A stretch of 64,000 bases of DNA from NCBI GenBank assembly GCA_030272585.1, contig BSYQ01000014.1:1116001-1180000 (forward strand), written 5' to 3'. Positions within the stretch are counted from its first letter, which is position 1; every line of letters starts with the position of its first letter. The notes below the pieces were generated by a model. It made no database searches, was not told the DNA's origin, and saw only the letters and a program-made list of their open reading frames with translations. This DNA comes from Bryopsis sp. KO-2023. Taxonomy: Eukaryota; Chlorophyta; Ulvophyceae; Bryopsidales; Bryopsidaceae. Shown in pieces: positions 1-18,373 of this stretch. The translations under genes and the position numbers were made by a program.

Positions 1-107
1 ATTGAACAGAAATACTGTTGTCTTCGTTGAACAGACAATCATGTCGAAGAGGGCAACAACCCAGACGTGTTTCTTTGTTTTCATGAATCGTCTTGCTTGG
101 TGCTCAG

Positions 108-1782
108 TGACTGGACAGGACAGTGCTGCCACCCCAAGCGCCCCTGGCCAGGAGGCTGCGTCGATGAAAAGTGCTTTAAAAACAGCGGTCGATGTCACTG
201 GAGACGCCACTGGCAGCGGGGGTACACCTGCACGCATCTTCAGGTCATCCGCGACCAGCTCTTATCCTTACACTGTTTCCTTGCGGAGAAGATCTGATCT
301 GGGTTACTTCTGCGCCGGCGTACTGGTGGGGAATAGACACGTTTTGACAGCAGCGCACTGCGTCGACTCGTCCACAACGTCGACCGACAGTCGACCTCAA
401 GTCGTCGTTGGCTCCGCGTACTTGTCAAAGACGTCAGGCAATGGGATCCAGGTACGAAATCGATCACGAATGTAAACAAGCTCCCAACCAGTGTATATTT
501 TTGTGGCCCATTGTGGCCCTTTTGGCCCATTTTGGCCCCCAAAAAAATCAGAATGGCAAATTTTGGGGCCACAAAAGGGCCAAAATGTTTTAATAGAAGA
601 CAAATTTGGGGCCACAAAAGGGCCACATTCCCCCGAAGTTTGTAAGGCCTGGGCCACATCCAAGAAATCAATCGAGTTCCCACAAAAATCAAAATCAACA
701 ACATTAAGTAAATGCTTATAAACACCAAGCCTTGTAATTTTTGTTTTTGAAGTTGGGGCCACATTCTATTTTTTTCGGACAGATTGGGGCCACAAAAGGG
801 CCACAACTGGATGAAACGGCCAAATTTAGGGCCACTTTGGGGCCAGTGAAATTGAAAAAAAATACACTGCTCCCAACGACGCACCCCTCGACAACATGTG
901 CTGTCACTGCGCAAAAATACCACCGACTACTAACAGGTCATTAGGATCACCCACCATGTGGGACCCCTCTACTGATGCATCCAGGAGCTTTGGGTGGGTA
1001 TGTTGATTAAGACTTGGTGGAGTGGGGGAAGGGGTCATTGGAGGAATGCTGGTTAAAGTCCTCCTAGCCTTTTGTTTTGTGGACGGGCAGGTCATCTCTA
1101 CCCAAAATGTTTTCCTCCACCCCAACTACAAATCCAATCGATCCCCTGATCTTGCCATTTTGGAGCTCTCAAGTGCAGCAAACCAAGCCCCTGTTCGAAT
1201 CCCAACCAGCACCAGCTTTCGCCCACAGAATGGCAATCTCCTGAGATCCATTGGGTGGGGTCGAACACGACGGGATTCGGGATTTTCTGACATCGCACAG
1301 GTTGTCCAAGTGGATTTCATTGACACGAGGCGCTGCAGGCGAATATTGCGCAAACCCGCACCCAAACACCAGATCTGCATGGGTGGAGATGGGGGTGGCT
1401 CTTGTCAAGGTGAACAACAGTTGCAGTAGATTGATTGCTTCATCAGGAATTCTCTGGAGGCAAAAGGAACCACTGAGTCGAGGTGTGTGTCTTGCCAAGG
1501 TGACGATGGAGGCCCCATCGTCCTACCCGGTAAAAGCAGGGCGAATGATGTTTTGGTTGGGATTGTGGGCTCTTCCCATGAGTGCGGAGGGTCCAGGCCT
1601 GATGTCCACACCAACATAGTGCCCTTTTCTGATTGGATCAAGTCAACTGCTGGTGCGGAGCATTTCCGATTGCATATCTCCTGAAATGTGGTTTTTGATT
1701 ATGGAATCAAAGTGATGCAAGACACCTGGTTGATTGAAACTTCAATGATGAGATTTTTTTTGTGTGCCTAGGCCTCCCCTGA
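108..1782 (+). CDS. SPH-A: secreted trypsin-fold pseudoprotease, 5'-partial
   Basis: Coding exons read as 108-451, 1091-1409, 1500-1652 and 1772-1782; phases match (1/0/1/1). Exon 2 begins after a CTCAG acceptor at 103-107, where all paralogues have one, so the signal-peptide exon lies left of the window; an in-frame ATG at 41 is a weaker alternative start. Visible S1 landmarks: PYTVSL, His57 in TAAHC, Asp102 in PDLAIL, WGR, Cys182/191/220 equivalents and the C-terminal DWI helix. The nucleophile motif is GDDGGP, so Ser195 is Asp. No IVGG-type activation site is seen. The last mini-exon gives Gly-Leu-Pro-stop after a strong T-rich acceptor. If intron 4 is not removed, translation runs to a TGA at 1682-1684. 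It is the only + strand copy. It is probably extracellular; the target is unknown. Confidence 0.8.
565..802 (+). repeat. Interspersed 17-bp words in intron 2 of SPH-A
   Basis: The word GGGGCCACAAAAGGGCC occurs three times exactly (565-581, 608-624, 786-802) in the 639-bp intron. Reverse-complement-like words (TTGTGGCCCTTTTGGCCC around 511-527) lie just upstream, so the intron RNA could fold back. No coding potential is evident. Confidence 0.75.
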
Positions 1783-2448
1783 TGAGACCTGTCCAAGACA
1801 TCTGAGAAAAACCCTGTTACATCTTGAAAACAGATTGCATTGAGATTTCATGTAACTTCAGTGTCGCTTGATCAAGTGGTTTTGTACTTGTAAATCATTT
1901 TGGTGAAAATTGACTTGACTGACCACCCGAGCCAGTTCACATCCGGCTGGGGCTGGTGGCAGACTTACAACAATATTTCATGTCGATTTGAAACAAACCA
2001 GCAAGAAACCTCCCATCTTATTCTGATTGAGCTGTCATTTCAGGAGGGGTTTAGTCATATACGTTCATGCTCTGAAAATCCAGCATTACAGAATTCGTGT
2101 CCTCCTTGCTGGAGTTTCACATGGCAGAAACCTCAGAAGACACAAAGCGACACCAAAGCGACATTGCTCCACCCCACACACTTTTATTGAAAAAGGGCTG
2201 CGAGTATTAAGTATTCTTTACAAAACATCTACAAGATTTTGCTCCATTCAAGACTACCTTCGATGGCAACAAAAAACAAACAAACTAGAAAGAAACCCAT
2301 ATGGTTTTCGAAAAAAACCCTCCTTACACCGAGTTGGGGTGTTTTGGTAGGCTTCCCCCCCCCCCCCCCCTCAATCCTGCACCCATGGAATCCCTTGCTC
2401 TCTATATGAAGTTTTGTTCAGGTCCCCCCCCCCAAATTGACCAGGTGA
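1783..2448. other. Convergent intergenic region
   Basis: This holds the 3' flank of SPH-A and of the opposing RBBP4-like gene. There are poly-C runs at about 2357-2370 and 2424-2433. No supported gene is seen. Confidence 0.5.
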
Positions 2449-8641
<6,193 letters not shown>

Positions 8642-10129
8642 TCACGGATTTCCTGAAACCACAATTTTTGTTTTTAAGCAAAAAAAAATTTGTTGTGAGA
8701 GAGCAATGCTAATAAAAAGAATTAACACTCTAAAGCTCTAGTCTGAAGCTCTCAGCTGCTGATTTCGGAGTGAAATGTGAAAGAAAAGAATCGACCCATT
8801 TCTTCAAAAATTGCATGTGTAGCCCAACTGGCCCAAGGTATCACAGGGAGCATATTCACCAACAACAAACATATCAAAAATATGCCTCCTCACCGGCGAT
8901 CGACTCGATCCATTCGATGTAGGGGGCTACATTGATGTGGACATCAGGTTTGGTGGACTTCCCACACACATGAGAGGAGCCCACAATGCCGACCAAAACA
9001 TCATCCGCTCTAAATCTAGTAAATCTAGTATTGCCAGGCAAAACAATGGGGCCTCCATCGTCACCTGGGAAGCATTTCCAGAAATGTTACTGCACGCACT
9101 TGCAGCTCCATTGCAAAAGTGTTGATTCTTGTATGATGCACCTCATTTGGCATGTGCATCCTCCATTGGCCCTACCTGGACAAGATCCAGCTCCACCTTC
9201 CCCCATGCAGATCTGATGGGGAAACACAGGTCTGCCCAACTGTGCGCTGCACCTCCTCAAACCGACGACCTTCACATTGGCAACCTGTATGGTTTCAGCA
9301 AATTCTGATGCCGAGGCTTTTCGTCCCCACCCCAGCAACCTCAGAAACTTGCCATGCTGTGGACGGAAGTCAGTGGAGGTCGGGATTCGAACAGGGGTGC
9401 TGTTTGTTGGACTGGAGAGGGCCAAAATGGCAAGATCAGGGTATTGTTTGGATTTGTAGCCGGGGTGAATGAAGACATCTTGTGTAGAAATGACCTGTTG
9501 AATCACCAAGAAAATATGATTGCCGCATGCCGTGACAACCTTGATCGTGTTGATAAAATCGCATTCATGAAGCTTCTGACGAGCGCACCTGGATCCCCTC
9601 TCCTGACGTCTTCGACGAGGAGGTGGTGCCCACGACGACTTCAGGTCGATCGTCGGCTGCGGTCAAGGACGAGTCGACGCAGTGCGCCGCCGTCAAGACG
9701 TGCTTTTTCCCCACCAACACGCCTGTACAGAAGTAGCCCAGTTCGGATCTCCTCCGCAAGGAAACAGTGTAAGGATAGGCAATCTCGCCCTGCGTGTTGA
9801 TTGCGGCCGAAGCACTGCGGCTCGCAGTGGACGATCTCGCTGCACTCGTTTGCCACTGCAGTGGCAATGGCTGTCCTCTTGTCTCTAATCATACAAACTA
9901 TGCAAGGATAAGCACGCTCGCAACGACGGAGTCATGTATGTGTTATCCTTCAGGTAGACAAGAGTTGTGTGTTTTCAACAAGGGGACAGGAGCCACTGAA
10001 CTCGCAAGACCGCTCTCCCGTTGATGCCACACAACACTCGAACCCGAGATCCTAACCTCTCAAGGCGCTTGCGAGGAACAGCGCCACGCAAAAACACAAC
10101 GTCCCCCTAGCTTGGAAGTGAAAACTCAT
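8642..10129 (-). CDS. SPH-B: secreted trypsin-fold pseudoprotease
   Basis: Exons (transcript order): 10129-10057, 9884-9589, 9494-9176, 9064-8894, 8652-8642; total 870 nt, 289 aa. Exon 1 encodes a signal peptide with a hydrophobic core (LCFCVALFLASA). Exon 2 has YPYTVSLRRRSELGYFC and TAAHC; exon 3 has YPDLAIL and the GWGRK loop; exon 4 has GDDGGP (Asp in place of Ser195) and SSHVCGKS. Exon 4 carries a 15-nt in-frame insertion formed by a repeated CTAGATTTA, adding five residues in the loop after GDDGGPIVLPG. The residue at the S1-pocket position 189 is Gly. The 11-nt exon 5 encodes Gly-Asn-Pro-stop. Confidence 0.85.
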
Positions 10130-10969
10130 CGCAAACTCGTGAACTCCGACACGCGAAACCAATATCAGGCCCCATCCCGGTGCTTTCCGCCCCGCAACGA
10201 CTTGAAGAAAGCACTCGGGATGACATACAGGCTTAGCCGCGTGGGAGGGGGTGATAAAACAACGAATGCTTGGCTGAGTCCCGTTGACCCTCTCCACAGA
10301 ATTCGCGGCAGCTTACAGCGAGGGATGCTGTGACGCAATACGAAACCGTATTTGTGGTGCACATTTGACCTGCGGCGCGCAGTACATACTGAATTGCTAT
10401 GTGTCACGTGTACAAAGGCGGCACTCGCTTGAGTACTCTGGCCTGATGGAAAAAACCTTCAAAAAAATGTGGCGCTCGCTGATTAGTACTGTACAGTTGG
10501 TATCCCCCGCTTTGACACATATATATGGCCGCTCCAGCGACGAAACGGCTTTGTGAAGGTAACTTGGACTTGCGAAAAAGAATTTTGCGACAGGGGCGTT
10601 GCGCCAGAGACAATGGAAAACAGGTTGGTTCTTACAACAGACGGACAAACATTCCTTTCACAGGCATCCCCTGTCAATCCGTGCCAGATCGATCATCTCC
10701 CTCCTCCTAGTTTCTGTTGTATCCCTTTCACCCCCCTCAATGTTTTGTTTTTTTTCTACTTTGTTCGAACACAAGCCCTGAGGGCTGCACAAGAAGCTGT
10801 CTTCCACATGCAACATTCGATTCTGTGACGTTTTGCGAAAGTGAATCAAGGCTTTTGCTGGGGAAAAAGTAAAAGCATGGTGGGGGCAGTTCTTCTTTTG
10901 AACTGGCCCCATTGATATCGATCTTGCCCCTTGGAATCTCGACATAAATCTTGGTTTGTCACGGGAAGT
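10130..10969. other. Intergenic region SPH-B / SPH-C
   Basis: Upstream region of SPH-B and 3' flank of SPH-C. It holds copy 2 of the duplicated flank (10624-10711) and an ATATATATGG stretch near 10520. No supported gene is seen. Confidence 0.45.
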
Positions 10970-12441
10970 TCATGGGATATCTGTGCAACACAAGAATCAT
11001 CAAAAATGCACACACAAAGAGGATTTATCACAAAAAAAACACTGCAGATCAGGGAAAAGAATAAGAAAACAGCAAGCAATAGATACAAAAAAAATCCTTC
11101 GCACCGGCAATCGACTCGATCCAATGGATGTAGGGCGCTACTTTTGTGTGGACATCAGGTTTGGTGGACTTCCCACACACATGAGAGGAGCCCAAGATTC
11201 CAACCAAAACATCATCTGCTCTAGTATCGCCAGGCAAAACAATGGGGCCGCCATCGTCACCTGGGAAGCATGTCCAGAAATGTTACTGCACGCACTTGCA
11301 GCCCCATTGCAAAAGTGTGGATTCTTCCATGATGTACCAAAAAAAATTTGGCATGTTTATTCTCCATTGGCCCTACCTGGACAAGAGCCATGTCCATCTC
11401 CGCCCATGCAGATCTGATGTCGAAACACACGTCTGGCCAATTTGCCCCTGCAACTCCTAAAATTGATGAACTTCACAGTGGCAACCTGCACGGTTTCAGC
11501 ATTGCCTGTCCTGGAGGCTTGACGTCCCCACCCCAGCAAACTCAGAAATTTGCCGTTCCGTGGACGGAAGTCCGTGGAGGTCGGGATTCGAACAGGGGCT
11601 TGGTTTGCTTCCCATGAGAGCTCCAAAATGGCAAGATCGGGGGATCGATTGGATTTGTAGTCGGGGTGGATGAAGACCTTTGGGGTGGAAATGACCTGTT
11701 GAATCGCAAATAGTATGCTTGCCGTGAATGTCTGCTGACGAGCTTCATTATTTCGATCGAAGTGAAAAGCTGCAGCTTGCTTTCGTACCTGGATCTTAAC
11801 GCCTGACGTCTTTGATGAGGAGGGGGTACCAATGACGACTTCAGGTCGACTGTCGGCGGCGGTCAAGGACGAATCGACGCAGTGCGCCGCCGTCAAGACG
11901 TGCTTTTTTCCCACCAACACGCCTGCACAGAAATGGCCCAGATCGGATCTCCTCCGCAAGGAAACGGCGTAAGGATTGGCGATCCTACCCTCCGAATCAA
12001 TTGCGGATGATCCCATCGATTGCACGCGTACGATAACCTTAAGAAGGGTCCGTGTCGAAAGACTCTGTCCTCGTGTCGCTGACGACAGAAACCACTGAAA
12101 GGATTAGCACACTCGCAAGGAAGGCGAAAGAAAAAAACACGTCTCGATGCAAATAGTGGGAGCCATTCCGTTCTAGGCAAAACTTTGGTGTGTCCGCTGG
12201 CCACAGTCGATGCTGATCCTTCAATGAAGGACCCCTTGGCGTACCCAGTGTGATATGCTTTGGGTGGCCAAGGCCAGGGGATTTTGATCATGGGGCGACC
12301 AGGGAAAAAAATCCTCAGGGAACCAAGCTGATATCCTTGTGCACAATCCTACATCGCAAGAATCTAACCTCCCAAGGCGATCGCCAGGAGGAGCGCCGCG
12401 TGGAAACGCAAGGTCGCCTTAGCTGGGACGTTGAAATTCAT
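10970..12441 (-). CDS. SPH-C: secreted trypsin-fold pseudoprotease
   Basis: Exons: 12441-12369, 12078-11789, 11695-11377, 11260-11105, 10980-10970; 849 nt, 282 aa. Signal peptide in exon 1 with core LRFHAALLLAIALGG. His57 (TAAHC) and Asp102 (SPDLAIL) are kept; the nucleophile motif is GDDGGP. Intron 2 (11788-11696) is 93 nt, a multiple of three with no in-frame stop, so exons 2 and 3 form one open frame and a retained-intron product with 31 extra residues would be possible. Intron 4 has a GTGCGA donor, weaker than the GTGAGG of neighbours. Mini-exon 5 gives Asp-Ile-Pro-stop. Confidence 0.85.
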
Positions 12442-13294
12442 GCCGAAGTTGGTCGAAAGATGCTTGACAAGAGGAGAAGGGCCGAGGTGGAAAGATTCTT
12501 GATCGCAACCTCGGAGGGGGCCCTTTTACCTCGGGCAACCTCGGAATAGGACGAGTCCCCCCAAACAGGGTCGCGTCGTCCCCCCCTCGTCCTTTTCCCT
12601 CAAGATATGTCATAAAGATTCGATTATTGTCCGAAGTGCATTCTGCGCGGGTGTGGTTGATTTACCCATCGTGTTGGACGACTTTTTCTGCAAGAATTCT
12701 AGGAGCTATCACGTGAAGCGGCTGCAAGGGGGTTATTAACCATAATCGTAAAGAACAATGTGAGTTGCAATATGGTCAGGAGCAAAAACAGACAAAAATG
12801 CATGCCTGTGATCATTCCGGAGGCAAAAAGAATATTGTTTTTTCAATACTCTAAGAATTTCTGGAACGTAGTGAGTTAAAGGACGCACATTTAACGAAGT
12901 ACTCAGGGGTGTGTAAGAGGAATGAGAAGAAGGGCAGAATATGATCAGGTACAAGAAATGTAGTGCTGAGGGAAGGAAAGGCAATAAATACGAAATAACA
13001 GAGGGGAAAAGACACTTGGTTTTGTAAGTTTGTTTTTGTTTTACCCAGTTTTCTTACAAATACGAGAGGAAGGGTTCCCACCGACTGTCAAAAACAACAA
13101 AATCCTGAACACAGGCTGAACGCTGCGAAATAAACCTACTAATGAATTTAGAGCGCTTCATAATATAAAGTTCGTGCCTACAATGGTGGAGAATTGTACA
13201 AGCATGGCAGGGGGGCAGTTTTTTTGAGTTGGACCCCACACTATTGATCTTGCTCTTGAAATCTCGAGATGAACATTTGTGGTCCATGGCAGCC
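12442..13294. other. Intergenic region SPH-C / SPH-D
   Basis: From about 12625 to 12800 it is homologous to 15390-15600 (shared words GGTGTGGTTGATT, TGTTGGACGA, TATCACGTGAAGCGG versus TGTCACGTGAAGCGG). This is duplicated array flank with no supported gene. Confidence 0.5.
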
Positions 13295-15186
13295 TCATGG
13301 GATTTCTGTGGAAAACAAAGACGAATAAAAAAACTACCTAAAAGGATATATATTTCCAGTAAAACAAAAACAGAGTAATGTTGAGCGATAAAACTGGCTC
13401 TTTTCAGCTACTGATTTCGAAATGAGATGTGAAAGGAAACATCCAATGCCCCGAAAACTTCATCTGAAGCCTGAACTGGTCCCAAGGTACCACAAGCAGC
13501 AAAATTCACCGACACCACCACATAAATAAAAAAACAAGTCCCCTCACCGGCAATCGACTCGATCCACTCCATGTAGGGGGCTACTTTTGTGTGGACATCA
13601 GGTTTGGTAGACTTCCCACACACATGAGAGGAGCCCACAATGCCGACCAAAACATCATCCGATCTAGTATCGCCAGGCAAAACAATGGGGCCGCCATCGT
13701 CACCTGGGAAGCACATCCAACTGTTTTCCTTATCAATTTTTCCACAAACCGAAAACCAACGACTTTGTCAACCATTCCCATTCTTAAGAGGAGAACTCCA
13801 CAGGATTGCGATTGATGGTGTGGACACAAACCCATTCCATAACCCAAGTGCGGATTTCTTTCATATTGCACCTCATTTGGCATGTGTATCCTCCATTGGC
13901 CCTACCTGGACAAGATCCAGCTCCACCTCCACCCATGCACATCTGATGGGCAAACACACGTCTGCCCAATTGACCTCTGCAACTCCTCGAAGGGATGAAC
14001 TTCACAGTGCCAACCTGTATGGTTTCAGCATTGCCTGTCCTCGAGGCTTGACGTCCCCATCCCAGCAAACTCAGAAATTCGCCATTCTGTGGCAGGAAGT
14101 CGGTGGAGGTCGGGATTCGAACAGGGGCTTGGTTTGCTGCACTTGAGAGCTCCAAAACAGCAAGATCAGGGAATTGCGTGGATTTGTAGTCGGGGTGGAT
14201 GAAGACAGTTTGGGTGGAAATGACCTGTTGAATCGCAAAAAGACCATGCTTCAAAAGATGAAAAAAAAAAAAAAGATTTTGCCTTGCATTTCAGCTGATA
14301 GGCTTCATTATGTCGATCGAAGTCCACCAAAAAAAAAATTACAAGACATGCCAGGCCAGATCCTATAGCATCGGAGGGGTATGCAAAGAGAAACCTTGCT
14401 GGCAAGGTTTAAACGCTTTAATCGATTGATCCATTCAACTGAAAGCAAATCATCAACATAAGAAGCTAAATCAACCAAATATGTGAAAACCATACCCAAT
14501 GCTGTCAATATTCCCATGATAATCCCAATACTGTAAAAACCTGAAGCTGCAGCTTGCTTTCGCACCTGGATCCCATCGCCTGACGTCTTTGAGGAGGAGG
14601 GGGTACCCATGACGACTTCAGGTCGACTATCGGCGGCGGACAAGGACGAATCGACGCAGTGCGCCGCCGTCAAAACGTGCTTTTTCCCCACCAACACGCC
14701 TGCGCAGAAGTACCCAAGATCGGATCTCCTCCGTAAGGAAACGGCGTAAGGATTGGCGATGCCCTTATTTGCATCAATTGCGGCTGATCCACTCCATACA
14801 CTACTAGCAACAGCATGTTGGGCCCGTGTCGAAAGACTCTGTCCTCGTGTCACTGACCATGGAAACCAGTAAAAAAATAAGCAGACTCGAAGGCAAATGA
14901 AAAGCAACGCGCCCCAATGCAAATAGTGGAGCCACTCCTAGATCTAGGCAAAACTATCTATGAGGTGTCCTCAGTCGAGTGCTGATCCTTCAATGAAGGA
15001 TCCCTCCCAGTGTGGTATGCTTTGGGTGGCCAAGACCAGGGGATTTTGATCATGGGGCGACCAGGAAAAGATTGCTCCCTTTGGATATCCCCGTTGGACC
15101 ACGAGAATCTAACCTCCCAAGGCGATCGCCAGGAGGAGCGCCGCGCGAAAACACAAGACCCCCTCGGCTCGGAAGTTGAAACTCAT
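13295..15186 (-). CDS. SPH-D: secreted trypsin-fold pseudoprotease
   Basis: Exons: 15186-15114, 14852-14566, 14224-13906, 13703-13548, 13305-13295; 846 nt, 281 aa. Exon 1 codes a signal peptide (core RAALLLAIALG). Exon 2 has NPYAVSLRRRSDLGYFC, TAAHC and the conserved GTPSSSKTSGDGIQ end. Exon 3 has FPDLAVLELS and RRVFAHQMCMGGGG. Exon 4 has GDDGGPIVLPGDTRSDDVLV: Ser195 is Asp. Donor of intron 4 is GTGAGG; mini-exon 5 gives Glu-Ile-Pro-stop. The frame running on past the intron-4 donor is not conserved in SPH-E, which supports splicing there. Confidence 0.87.
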
Positions 15187-15798
15187 GTCGACGGACGAAG
15201 GATGCTTGAGTTCAGGAAAAGGGTTGGGACGGGCAGACTTTTGGTCACAGCATTGGAACGCTGTCTTTTTACCTCAAACCACCTTGGAATGTGGTCGAGT
15301 CCACTCGACGGGATCGCATCGTTTCCCCCCTCCCTTCCTTTCCCTAGTGGGATTTCATGAAGAATCAGTTAAACTGATTCATCATGAAACACTGCCTGGA
15401 GCACAGCGCGTATCGCCGAGTTGGTGTGGTTGATTCAGGGTGGCCTGTTGGACGATTTTTTTTTTGTAAGACTCAAGCCAGGGTTCAGAATTTTTGGAGG
15501 TGTCACGTGAAGCGGTAGCAAGGTGGTTAAGAGTTAAGAGCAATGTGAGAGTTGCGATACGACCAGGAGAAAAAACACACAAAAATGAAACTTTTGATAT
15601 GAGAGGATCCAAAACACCAAATCCTGAATACAGGTGGTGAACACTGTGAAATCAATCTGGCGACAGATTGAGAAAGTTTTATCCACTATGGTAGAGAATT
15701 GTACAAGCATGGTAGAGTACTGTTCATTTGAACCGAACCACACACTATTGATCTCGCTCTTGGAATCTCAAAATAAACCTCTGTGGTCCATGGCAGCC
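15187..15798. other. Intergenic region SPH-D / SPH-E
   Basis: Duplicated array flank; 15390-15600 matches the region between SPH-C and SPH-D. No supported gene is seen. Confidence 0.5.
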
Positions 15799-17472
15799 TC
15801 ATGGGACCCCTGTGGAATACAAGGACGAATAAAAAACCACAACATGGATATATATTTGCAGTGGGGGCCAAAAAGAGAGTAATGTTGAGCAAGAAAACTG
15901 GCACTTTTCGGCTACTGAATTCGAAATGAGATGTGAAAGAAAAAACAATGCTCCAAAAACTTTTTCGAAGGCCTGAACTGGTCCAAGGTACCACAAGCAG
16001 GATGTTCACCAACAAATAAATCATAAAAACATTTTCTCCTCCTACTGGCAATTGATTGAATCCAATCGATGTAGGGGGCTACACTGGTGTGAACATCTGG
16101 AGACGAAGATTTCCCACACACATGGGAGGATCCCACGATTCCAACTAACATACCATCCGCCCTGGCTCTACCAGGCAAAACAATGGGACCTCCATCGTCA
16201 CCTTGCAAGCACATGGAGAAATTGTTTACAGCATCCACTTGCATATGTGTGGATTCTTTCATGACTCACCCCAGGCTTTTTTTTCATGATGCACCTCATT
16301 TGGCATGTGTATTCTCCATTGGCCATACCTGGACAAGAGCCAGGTCCATCTCCACCCATGCAGAGCTGATGGGGAAACACTCGTCGTCCCAATTGTGCAC
16401 CGCACCTCCTCAAATTGACGAACTTTACAGATGCAACCTGCACGGTTTCAGCATTGCCTGTGCTCAAGGCTGTCCGGCCCCACCCCAGCAATCTCAAAAA
16501 GTCGCCATTTTGTGGACGGCAGTCAGTAGAGGTCGGGATTCGCACAGGGGCTTTCCTCGCTTTACTTGAGAGCTCCAAGATGGCAAGGTCAGGGTATCGA
16601 TCGGATTTGTAGTCAGGGTGGATGAAGACAGTTTGGGTGGAAATGACCTGTAGAAAAAGAAAATTCTCTTGCGGATTGGAGTCGTATTGCCTAACCAGTG
16701 ACCACCTTGATCATTATGACCAGATTGTGAAACCAATGCTTGTGATGTTCACACCTGGACCCCATCTCCTGACGTCTTTGACGAGGAGGGGGTGCCCACG
16801 ACGACTTCAGGTCGATCGTCGGCTGCGGACAAGGACGAGTCGACGCAGTGTGCCGCCGTCAAGACGTGCTTTCTCCCCACCAACACGCCTGTACAGAAGT
16901 ATCCCAGATCGGATCTCCTCCGCAAGGAAACAGTGTAAGGATAGGCAATCTCGCCATTCGCGTCGAGTGCGGCCGAACCGATAGTTTTTGCAAATGGTCT
17001 GCTCCCGATTCCACTCGTCGCAGAACCGATGCTATTTGTAGTCGCACTGCCGCTGGTTATAAGCGTCGGAGGATTCTGTCCTCGTGTCGCTGACCATCCA
17101 AACCAAATATCAATGCACTAAATATATTTACAGTACTTGTGTTTCGTGCAAAAAAGAAGAGCTCTTCTTCACGTTCAAGGAACTGAGGAGCGTTGTTGAA
17201 CGACACCCATGCTTGGGGGTGTCGGATGACCACAGTTACGCGTTAGTGTTGAAGGAACACACGGTTTTTTCAAAAGTGTAAGAACGTTGATCTCTTGTCC
17301 GCACTCGTGCGTTTTACTTCGGGTGGCCAACGTTTTGTTTATCAGAGAAGGTGTCGGAATATTTGGGGAGAGCAAGCTACGGAAACACAAGGGCCTAACC
17401 TTCCAACGCGATCGCCAGCAAGAGCGCCACACGAAAACACGAGACCCCGTTCGCTCGGAAGTTGTAACTCAT
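15799..17472 (-). CDS. SPH-E: secreted trypsin-fold pseudoprotease
   Basis: Exons: 17472-17400, 17089-16755, 16647-16329, 16201-16046, 15809-15799; 894 nt, 297 aa. Exon 2 is longer than in neighbours because the Ser/Thr/Gly/Ala-rich linker between signal peptide and protease fold is extended by some 15 residues. His57 and Asp102 are kept (TAAHC, YPDLAILELS); the nucleophile motif is GDDGGP. Loop Arg-rich GRARADGM replaces the usual GDTRADDV. Intron 4 starts GTAGGA and the codon split across it is AGG, so the C-terminus is Arg-Val-Pro. Confidence 0.85.
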
Positions 17473-18373
17473 ACCGACGTTTTTACACTGTGGAACTCGT
17501 TGGCTTTGTCAGGTGCGGGAATCTCCAACCCTGCAACGATTCGAAGAAAGCAATCCCAACGAGATACAGTCATGGCCGCACAATTACAGGAATAGATTCA
17601 AGTGGAAGCTCGGGTCGTGGTGAATGAACAACGAATGCTTGGCTAACTCCAGTCGACCCTGCCCACAAAATTTGGGTCCGTGCAGCGAGGGATGACGGGA
17701 GGCAACACGAACCGAATAAACAAAACGCATCCCAATCGTACACTCACGGTACTCAGACGTTGAAATCACAATTCTTACAAACGCCACAAGCACACCGGTA
17801 TATCGAGCTACTACGACAGGAAAAAAGGAATTTCTAAGCGCAGGCAGTGGCATGGGAGTGTTCGCGAGAAATGATAAGGCAGCTAGCCAGAAAAATAATA
17901 AATCGCTGGAAGGTAGGAAGGTGGAGTTGAAGTTTAGTGACGCGCGTGTGAGCGCAAAAGTGGAATGAAGTAATGTCAGGGTGGAATTCTTTATTGATTA
18001 GTTGTGGCGTAGATGGCTCCGAGTCGGCAGGAAATGTTCGCAGTAGGGTTCGTTGCAGTTACTGGTCGAGGAGAGCACGAAACGATATCGTTAAGACTTG
18101 TGAAAAAAAAAGTTCTGAAACAGAGGCGTTGAAAACACTCCAAAACACGTGAACGATGGTTTTACAACAAGCACAAGAAGTTGTTTTTCACACGCAAGAT
18201 TTGAATTGTTTGACATTTTGCTGAACCGCATCACAGGTCGGAAAGTAAATCAAGATTTTTGGCGGAGAATATTACAGGCGTGGTTGGGGCAGCTCTTCTT
18301 TTGAACTGGACCCAACAATATCGATCTGGCTGTTTTGAGGAATCTTGAAATAATTTCTTGCCTTGGGCGGTGC
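17473..18373. other. Intergenic region SPH-E / SPH-F
   Basis: Upstream region of SPH-E and 3' flank of SPH-F. I see no conserved gene, RNA gene or clear repeat. Confidence 0.4.

Noticed and set aside
13408-13547. C-terminal extension of SPH-D by reading through the exon-4 donor
   Set aside because: The homologous sequence in SPH-E is in a different frame, so it is not conserved as protein, while the mini-exon is.
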